A stretch of DNA of 64,000 nucleotides from Solilutibacter tolerans (GTDB taxonomy: Bacteria > Pseudomonadota > Gammaproteobacteria > Xanthomonadales > Xanthomonadaceae): positions 1-64,000 of the forward strand of contig NZ_FTLW01000003.1 in NCBI RefSeq assembly GCF_900155935.1, given 5' to 3'. How positions within the stretch are numbered: the stretch's first letter is position 1; the number at the start of each line of letters is the position of its first letter. A program made the position numbers and the translations under genes. Of this stretch, positions 58,412 through 64,000 are shown in pieces. The notes below the pieces were generated by a model. The model worked only from the letters and a program-made list of their open reading frames with translations. It did not search any database and was not told the origin of the DNA.

Positions 58412-58849
58412 ATGAATCCCATCACCCCTCGATGTACTTGCTTTGCCCTGCGCCGTGCGTCTCGCCGCGCCAGCCAGATTTATGATCGGGAGCTGGCCCA
58501 CGTCGATCTTAGCCTTAATGGCTACTCGATCCTGCGACGTGTACGCGAAGCCAAATCGCTCACGCAACTGGCCGATGAACTGGGCATGGATCGCACCACG
58601 GTGACGCGCAATCTGAAGCCCTTATTACACGCCGGCCTGATTTCCGAACAGCGCAGCAGGGACGATGCACGCAAAAAATGGTTTGCGATCACCGCGGCAG
58701 GCCGACGTCTATTGGTACGTGCGGAGCCTCATTGGCAACAGGCGGAAGATCGTATCGATGCGTTGTTCGGCGCTACCAAGGCACATGCATTGCGTATCGA
58801 TTTGGCGGAGTTCGACCAGGCACTACGCCAAGCCGGCGATCCCGCATGA
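58412..58849 (+). CDS. MarR-family regulator of the MFS gene
   Basis: 145 residues with a winged helix (SLTQLADELGMDRTTVTRNLKPLLHAGLISEQRSRDDARKKWFAITAAGRRLL). ATG 58412 (MNPITPRCTCFALRRASR) is chosen over the in-frame start at 58370. It overlaps the MFS gene (ATGA). A palindrome close upstream suggests autorepression, and the absence of a Shine-Dalgarno sequence suggests a leaderless mRNA. The inducer is unknown. Confidence 0.88.
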   Translation: MNPITPRCTCFALRRASRRASQIYDRELAHVDLSLNGYSILRRVREAKSLTQLADELGMDRTTVTRNLKPLLHAGLISEQRSRDDARKKWFAITAAGRRLLVRAEPHWQQAEDRIDALFGATKAHALRIDLAEFDQALRQAGDPA

Positions 58850-60078
58850 ATACCAGCATTTCGCTACGCCGCGCCTGGGGTCTGGTACTGGCGGCCACAC
58901 TGACCTTGATGGTGACGATGGGAATTCGGCAATCCTTGGGGTTGTTCGTACAGCCCATCCACACGGATACGGGCCTATCCATCGTCCAGATCAGTTTTGC
59001 ATTGGCGATCGCGCAATTGGTCTGGGGCATTGCGCAGCCCGTTTTTGGCATGTGGGCTGACAAACGTGGCCCTGGTCGCGTGCTGGTATTTGGCGGCCTG
59101 TTGCTGGTGGTCGGGATGGCACTGGCTCCGCTTTTGACTTCTTCTTGGGGCTTGGTACTGACCCTGGGCGTACTGGGCGCAGCAGGCGCGGGTGCCGGCA
59201 GTTTCTCGGTGCTGATCGGCGCTGTCGCGCAACGCATCTCCGAGCGTGAGCGCTCGATGGCTGCGGGCGTCATCAATGCCGGCGGATCCTTCGGCCAGTT
59301 CTTGTTCGCACCATTTGCGCAGGCGGTGATTTCTGCCGCGGGCTGGGCGGCGGGCATGTGGGCGATGGCTGCCACAGCATTGGCCGCATTACCGTTGGCG
59401 TGGCCACTACGCGGACGCAAACAGGCCGCTATCACGGAGCTGTCCACACAGATTGAAGTCACCCCCGGAATGACCCTATCCCAGCAATTGCGCATCGCGT
59501 TCCGCGATCGCAGTTACTAGCTATTGCATGCAGGCTTCTTTACCTGCGGTTTTCATATCGCATTCCTGGTGACACATTTGCCGACGGAAATCGCACTCTG
59601 CGGGCTGTCCGATAAAGTATCGGCCACTGCGCTCGCGTTGATCGGCCTGTTCAATGTGGGCGGTAGCCTTGCGGTGGGTTGGTTAGGCCAACGCTACAGG
59701 ATGAAGTCACTCCTGGCATTGATGTACGCAAGCCGCGCGCTGTTGATTGGCCTGTATCTGGTACTGCCGCCCACACCGATGGTGTTCTACGGCTTTGCAG
59801 CGGGGCTGGGCCTGACCTGGCTTGCCACCGTGCCGCCCACAGCCGGGATCATCGGCAAGCTGTTCGGCGCGCGCTATCTCGCCACGCTGTTCGGCTTCAC
59901 CCTGCTCTCGCATCAAGTGGGCGGCTTCTTCGGTGCATGGCTCGGCGGCCTGGTATTGCAACATCTCGGTGATTATTCGTGGATGTGGTACGCGGACATC
60001 GTGCTGGCACTTGTTGCCGCTGCCGCCAATTTACCAATCCGCGAAACGCGGCCTCAAACTGCACTTGCAACCGCGTAA
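58846..60078 (+). pseudogene. MFS transporter interrupted by an amber codon
   Basis: The protein begins MNTSISLRRAWGLVLAATLTLMVTMGIRQSLGLFVQ, with the first six MFS segments, but TAG at 59518-59520 stops it after DRSY. The same frame continues LLHAGFFTCGFHIAFLVTHLPTEIALCGL to 60078 with the remaining segments; the full product would have about 410 residues. Trp (TGG) is usual at this place (RSYWLL), so a single G-to-A change explains it. Each half alone lacks half the transporter. Confidence 0.87.
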
Positions 60079-60082
60079 TGCT

Positions 60083-60574
60083 TCAACGCGAGGCGCACTT
60101 CGCACACAGGCCATGCACCTCCAGCGTCTGCGCTTGCGGGACAAAGCCCAACTCGCGCGCGCGCGCATCGAGTGCAGCCACCACGCCTTCGTCTTCCAAT
60201 TCGACGGCCGCATGGCAGCGATTGCAGATGAGGAACGGCACTGAATGCTGATCAGCATTCGGGTGGTGGCAGGCCACGAACGAATTGACCGATTCCAATT
60301 TGTGCACGAAACCATTCGCCATCAGGAAGTCGAGCGCACGGTACACGGTGGGTGGGGCTGCGGCACCAGGGCCATCACCACTGCGCACGCGATCCAGCAA
60401 GTCGTAGGCCTTGATTGGTTGACCAGCATCGGCAATCAATTGCAGGACGCGCGCACGGATCGGCGTCAGCCGCAGGCCACGCTCGCGGCAAGCACGCTCT
60501 ACCGCGGCCACGAAAGCCGCTGCATCATCGACATGATGCTCCGGGTTAGTGCAGTGACTGGCATGCTGGCTCAT
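60083..60574 (-). CDS. zur: Zinc uptake regulator of the Fur family
   Basis: 163 residues. A winged-helix HTH (RLTPIRARVLQLIADAGQPIKAYDLLDRV; PPTVYRALDFLMANGFVHKLESVNSFVACHHP) is followed by a dimerisation part with CNRCHAAVELED and the CAKC pair at the C-terminus, the structural Cys4 zinc site. Zur-zinc represses zinc import genes. ATG 60574 gives the normal length. It is 31 bp downstream of gltX on the same strand. Confidence 0.9.
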   Translation of the reverse strand: MSQHASHCTNPEHHVDDAAAFVAAVERACRERGLRLTPIRARVLQLIADAGQPIKAYDLLDRVRSGDGPGAAAPPTVYRALDFLMANGFVHKLESVNSFVACHHPNADQHSVPFLICNRCHAAVELEDEGVVAALDARARELGFVPQAQTLEVHGLCAKCASR

Positions 60575-60605
60575 GACTAGATGATGTGGGCGATATAGCT
60601 TCGAC

Positions 60606-62009
60606 TCAAGCCTGCGGAATCCGCGCCAGGGCGGCATCAATGCGCTTGAGCGCCTCATCGCGCCCTGCAAGATAAACGGTGTGCGAGATATCCGGGCTGA
60701 CCTGCGTACCGGTGATCGCCACGCGCATCGGTTGCGCCAACTTGCCCATGCCGATCCCCTGCGCTTCTACCGTCGCCTTCATCGCTTCGCCAATCGCATC
60801 CGGCGACCAATCCGCAAGCGCCGCCAGCTTTTCGCGTGCATCTGCCAAGGGCGCGCGCGCTGCGTCAGTCAAATGCTTGGCAACTGCAGCATCGTCATAA
60901 ATCGTAAGTGGGCTGAACCAGACCGCGGACTTCTCCGCCATTTCCTTCAAGGTCTGCACGCGGTCACGCAAGGCGATGACGATATCTGCGGGGTTCGGGC
61001 CTTTCGACAAGTCGTAACCTGCCTGCTGCAGGTGCCAGACCAAGTGTTTGGCGACATCCTCTGGCGCATCGCTCTTCAGGTACTGCTGGTTGAGCCAGCC
61101 GAGCTTGGCGGAATCCAGACGCGATGCCTTCGCGTTGACATCCTTCAGATCAAACAGCGCGATCATTTCGGGGATAGAGAAAATTTCCTGATCGCCATGC
61201 GACCAGCCCAATCGCACAAGATAGTTGAGCAGTGCATGCGGAAGATAGCCGGCATCGCGATACTGCATAACATCCGCTGCGCCCGTGCGCTTGGACAGCT
61301 TGGCGCCCTGCTCGTCCAGGATCATCGGCAAATGCGCGAATAAGGGCGGCGTCTTGCCGAGCGCCTGATAGAGATTGATCTGGCGCGGCGTGTTGTTGAC
61401 GTGGTCATCGCCGCGCACCACGTGGGTGATGCCCATGTCGATGTCATCGACCACCACCGCGAAGTTGTAGGTGGCGTAGCCATCGGGGCGGAAGATCACC
61501 AGATCATCCAGCTCGCCGTTCTGCCATTCGATGCGTCCCTTGACCAAATCCTCGAAGACCACGCTGCCCTCGTCCGGATTGCGGAATCGGATCACGCGGT
61601 TGGGATCATCCCGCCATTCGGCGTTCTCGCTGCGGTATTTGCCGCGATAACGCGGCTTGTCGCCGGCGGCCATCGCAGCTTCGCGCATGGCGTCGAGCTC
61701 TTCGCGGGTCTCGTAGGCGTAGTAGGCCTTGCCTTCGGCCACCAGCTGCTCGGCCACTTCCTTGTAACGATCAAGGCGGTCGGTTTGGTAGATCGGGCCT
61801 TCGTCGTAGGACAGGCCTAGCCAATCCATCGCTTCCAGGATCGCGTCGATCGCGGCCTGCGTGCTGCGCTCGCGATCGGTGTCCTCGATGCGCAGGACGA
61901 ACTCGCCTCCCGCGCGACGTGATGCCAACCAGCAATACAGCGCGGTGCGGGCGCCACCGATATGAAGGTAGCCGGTTGGGCTGGGAGCGAAGCGGGTGCG
62001 GACGGTCAT
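60606..62009 (-). CDS. gltX: Glutamyl-tRNA synthetase
   Basis: 467 residues, class [25 protein letters not shown] holds the HIGH motif (HIGG), and [14 protein letters not shown] the KMSKS equivalent. ATG 62009 matches the family start; the ORF extends to 62069. It charges tRNA-Glu. zur follows on the same strand. Confidence 0.97.
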   Translation of the reverse strand: MTVRTRFAPSPTGYLHIGGARTALYCWLASRRAGGEFVLRIEDTDRERSTQAAIDAILEAMDWLGLSYDEGPIYQTDRLDRYKEVAEQLVAEGKAYYAYETREELDAMREAAMAAGDKPRYRGKYRSENAEWRDDPNRVIRFRNPDEGSVVFEDLVKGRIEWQNGELDDLVIFRPDGYATYNFAVVVDDIDMGITHVVRGDDHVNNTPRQINLYQALGKTPPLFAHLPMILDEQGAKLSKRTGAADVMQYRDAGYLPHALLNYLVRLGWSHGDQEIFSIPEMIALFDLKDVNAKASRLDSAKLGWLNQQYLKSDAPEDVAKHLVWHLQQAGYDLSKGPNPADIVIALRDRVQTLKEMAEKSAVWFSPLTIYDDAAVAKHLTDAARAPLADAREKLAALADWSPDAIGEAMKATVEAQGIGMGKLAQPMRVAITGTQVSPDISHTVYLAGRDEALKRIDAALARIPQA

Positions 62010-62083
62010 GTTCAGGCGGATGTCGAAAACGCGTATTTTAGTCCAGCGGGCACTGGCTGCCGTATCCACTCTAAAATAGGCAG

Positions 62084-62809
62084 ATGACCACGCTCTTCAT
62101 CGCCGACCTGCACCTTGAGGACGCGCGTCCCGACACGAACGACGAATTCCTGCGCTTTCTGGACCAGGAAGCGCGTGGTGCGGACCGATTATTCATCCTC
62201 GGCGATCTCTTTGAAGCCTGGGTGGGCGATGACGATCCGTCAGCGACGGGTGTGAAGGTGGCGGATGGTTTGGCGGATCTCGCCAAATCAGGCACCCAGA
62301 TCGCCTTCATCCACGGCAATCGCGATTTTCTGCTGGGTCACGACTACGCGAAGCGTGCCTGCATGCGCTTGTTACCGGACCCTTCGCTTATCGTGCTGGA
62401 AGGGGAGCCGACCTTGATCGGCCATGGCGACCTTTACTGCACCAGTGATGTCGGCTATCAGCAATTTCGCTCGATGACGCGCAACCCGCAATGGCAGTCG
62501 CAATTCCTGTCACAACCGCTTGCTGCACGATTGGCCTTCGCGCAGCAAGCGCGCGAAGCGAGCAAGGCACGCTACGGCGAGCTGCAGGCCGCAGGCACCG
62601 CCGAAACCATCACCGATGTCACCCCGGAAGCCGTCGACTCGGCTTTTGATCGCTACGGCGTCCGTCGCATCATCCACGGACACACCCATCGCCCCGCCGT
62701 GCACGAGGAAGATGGGCGAACTCGCATAGTTGTTGGCGATTGGTATGGCGAGACGCCCCGCTATCTGCGCGCAGACGCCGAAGGATCAAGGTTGCTGGCC
62801 TTCGCCTGA
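62084..62809 (+). CDS. lpxH: UDP-2,3-diacylglucosamine hydrolase
   Basis: 241 residues. LpxH cleaves UDP-2,3-diacylglucosamine to lipid X in lipid A synthesis. The calcineurin-like metal motifs are [40 protein letters not shown] and [11 protein letters not shown]. The ATG lies 74 bp from the divergent gltX start; TAAAAT is present at 62072-62077. Confidence 0.96.
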   Translation: MTTLFIADLHLEDARPDTNDEFLRFLDQEARGADRLFILGDLFEAWVGDDDPSATGVKVADGLADLAKSGTQIAFIHGNRDFLLGHDYAKRACMRLLPDPSLIVLEGEPTLIGHGDLYCTSDVGYQQFRSMTRNPQWQSQFLSQPLAARLAFAQQAREASKARYGELQAAGTAETITDVTPEAVDSAFDRYGVRRIIHGHTHRPAVHEEDGRTRIVVGDWYGETPRYLRADAEGSRLLAFA

Positions 62810-63277
62810 GAATTTCTCCGGATCGTCGGCGCAACCACGGTATTCCTTCTGGTCGATGCTGAACTGTGCGGTATAGGCGTAAACGCGGTCCGACATACCG
62901 TCACTGCATTGATCGCGCACGATATCCAACGAGAACTTGCCGCCATCACCCACCTTGCCCGACCACTGCCAACGGCCATCGTCCGTAGCGCCAGACACCG
63001 CCTCTAGCCAACGACCGACCTGGTCATCCATCGTGGTGAAGTGCAGACGATCACCATCGATATCGATACCCCAGAATGGTTCGGTGCCAATGATTTTCAG
63101 CTTGGCTGGTGCGAGCACGGGAGACTGGTCGGCAACAGGCTCGAGCTTCGTGTCCGCTTCGACTGCAGGGTTGTTGGCCCCAGGCTCAGACGCCGGTATC
63201 GGGGCTGTTTCTGACGAGCGCGTGCAGCCAACGCTCAACAGTAACGAAATGGCGACGGGCACAAAGATGGCGCGCAT
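62786..63277 (-). CDS. Lipoprotein with a COG3650-like domain
   Basis: 163 residues. MRAIFVPVAISLLLSVGC has a lipobox. After a Pro/Ala-rich linker comes IGTEPFWGIDIDGDRLHFTT and then RDQCSDGMSDRVYAYTAQF...GCA, the pattern of the COG3650 putative lipoprotein domain (function unknown). ATG 63277 has GGGAG at 9 nt. It overlaps the end of lpxH by 24 bp in convergent orientation. Confidence 0.8.
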   Translation of the reverse strand: MRAIFVPVAISLLLSVGCTRSSETAPIPASEPGANNPAVEADTKLEPVADQSPVLAPAKLKIIGTEPFWGIDIDGDRLHFTTMDDQVGRWLEAVSGATDDGRWQWSGKVGDGGKFSLDIVRDQCSDGMSDRVYAYTAQFSIDQKEYRGCADDPEKFSGEGQQP

Positions 63278-63336
63278 CGACAAACTCCCAAGTGTGAAAT
63301 GTGCTGCAGGTTAACGCGCAATGGGTAATTGAAATG

Positions 63337-64000
63337 TCATGCGCGTGCCGCCTCTGCTGCATCGCACAGGCTTTGCAATTCGTCTGCATCAAACCCGGCC
63401 ATCAAGCGGGCTTCCATATTGAAGGGGCCGTGCAATGCGCCGCCTGCGTATTCGTGCAGCAGTTCGCGGAAGCGTGAGCGTGGCTCTAGCCCGGCGCGTT
63501 CGCAATACCAGCGATACCAACGCGAACCTGCTGCCACGTGAGCAATTTCTTCGCGCAGGATGATCTCCAGAATGGCGGCGGTCTCTTCATCACCCAAGTC
63601 TTTCAGTTTGGTGATCATGCCGGGCGTCACGTCCAGACCGCGCGCCTCCAGAACGCGGGGCACCAGCGCCATGCGGGCCAGGCCGTCGTGAGCGGTTTTT
63701 TCCGCCATCTCCCATAAACCGTTATGCGCGTTGAAGTCGCCATAGTCGTGGCCAAGCGTCTGCAGCCTTGCGCGCAACATGATGAAGTGCCGCGCTTCGT
63801 CATCGGCCACTTGCACCCAGTCAGCGTAAAACTCAGGCGGCATCTCTCGGAAGCGGTAGATGGCATCGCAGGCCAAATCGATGGCATTGAACTCGATGTG
63901 TGCGACGGCATGGATGAATGCAGCGCGTCCCGACGTGCTGCCAAAGCCGCGACGTGGCAGTTCGCGAGGATGCACGAGCTTGGGCTCGGCGGGACGGCCC
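63337..64000 (-). CDS. DUF455 ferritin-like protein (partial, runs off the window)
   Basis: At least 221 residues visible; the N-terminus lies outside the window, since the frame stays open to the last base with LVHPRELPRRGFGSTSGRAAFIHAVAHIEFNAIDLACDAIYRF. Glu and His residues (HIEFNAI, DDEARHF, REEIAHVAAG) are arranged as in the ferritin-like DUF455 family, which probably binds a di-iron centre. The function is unknown. The GTG at 63975 is internal to the conserved region and is not the start. Confidence 0.85.
   Translation of the reverse strand, partial: GRPAEPKLVHPRELPRRGFGSTSGRAAFIHAVAHIEFNAIDLACDAIYRFREMPPEFYADWVQVADDEARHFIMLRARLQTLGHDYGDFNAHNGLWEMAEKTAHDGLARMALVPRVLEARGLDVTPGMITKLKDLGDEETAAILEIILREEIAHVAAGSRWYRWYCERAGLEPRSRFRELLHEYAGGALHGPFNMEARLMAGFDADELQSLCDAAEAARA

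Overview
The window is a chromosomal segment of a GC-rich gammaproteobacterium, most likely of the Xanthomonadaceae/Lysobacteraceae. The evidence is the gene content and order: rpsP-rimM-trmD-rplS beside ffh and ypjD; ileS-lspA-ispH with ribF, murJ and rpsT; rplU-rpmA-obgE; gltX beside zur. Lineage-typical small families are also present (Thx with a basic tail, MerC beside a ZnuD-like receptor, YidB-like/OmpA protein, DUF885 lipoprotein). The family-level call is inference from gene content.

Layout. 1-0.95 kb: a visibly more AT-rich edge with the tail of an IS3-type transposase, a VOC protein and an Imm-like membrane protein. 0.97-8.1 kb: hslR, the rpsP operon, an M48 protease with a DUF898 membrane protein, ffh and ypjD. 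8.1-13 kb: a MarR-controlled EmrAB/NodT-type efflux operon in which the outer-membrane gene is frameshifted and the adaptor gene carries an amber stop. 13-18.8 kb: PAP2-like protein, radA, a LysR/MFS divergent pair, and an AraC-GyrI regulator (frameshifted) overlapping a VOC protein. 18.8-33.5 kb: tRNA-Thr(CGU), isoprenoid, lipoprotein, translation and envelope housekeeping genes, a DUF937-OmpA protein, uvrA and a thioesterase. 33.6-44.6 kb: an M1 metallopeptidase with a membrane partner, a DUF885 lipoprotein, then a signalling cluster (receiver protein, DUF3391-HD-GYP, serine hydrolase, GGDEF-EAL). 44.6-55.4 kb: ArsR plus SRPBCC, hutU, a small secreted protein, an NPP phosphodiesterase, the ada/alkA-ogt repair pair, divergent hutF/hutI, a membrane dipeptidase and Thx. 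55.4-60.6 kb: a zinc locus (MerC, His-rich TonB receptor, MarR plus an interrupted MFS, zur) with a good Zur-box candidate. 60.6-64 kb: gltX, lpxH, a lipoprotein and a DUF455 protein cut by the window edge.

How the parts relate. Most of the window is compact housekeeping with stop/start overlaps (ATGA or GTGA) linking operon partners. The accessory parts are small transcription-factor-controlled units, several with no Shine-Dalgarno sequence and with palindromes next to or over the start codon. Four accessory genes, all efflux or regulator genes, each carry a single lesion (two indels, two amber codons). This is either recent decay of export functions or partly sequence error; reads can decide. 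I found no CRISPR array, prophage or rRNA. The best leads are the zinc locus, the leaderless operator-over-start regulator, the Thx/H1-like hybrid, the TonB-plug-like mini-protein and the DUF937-OmpA bridge protein.
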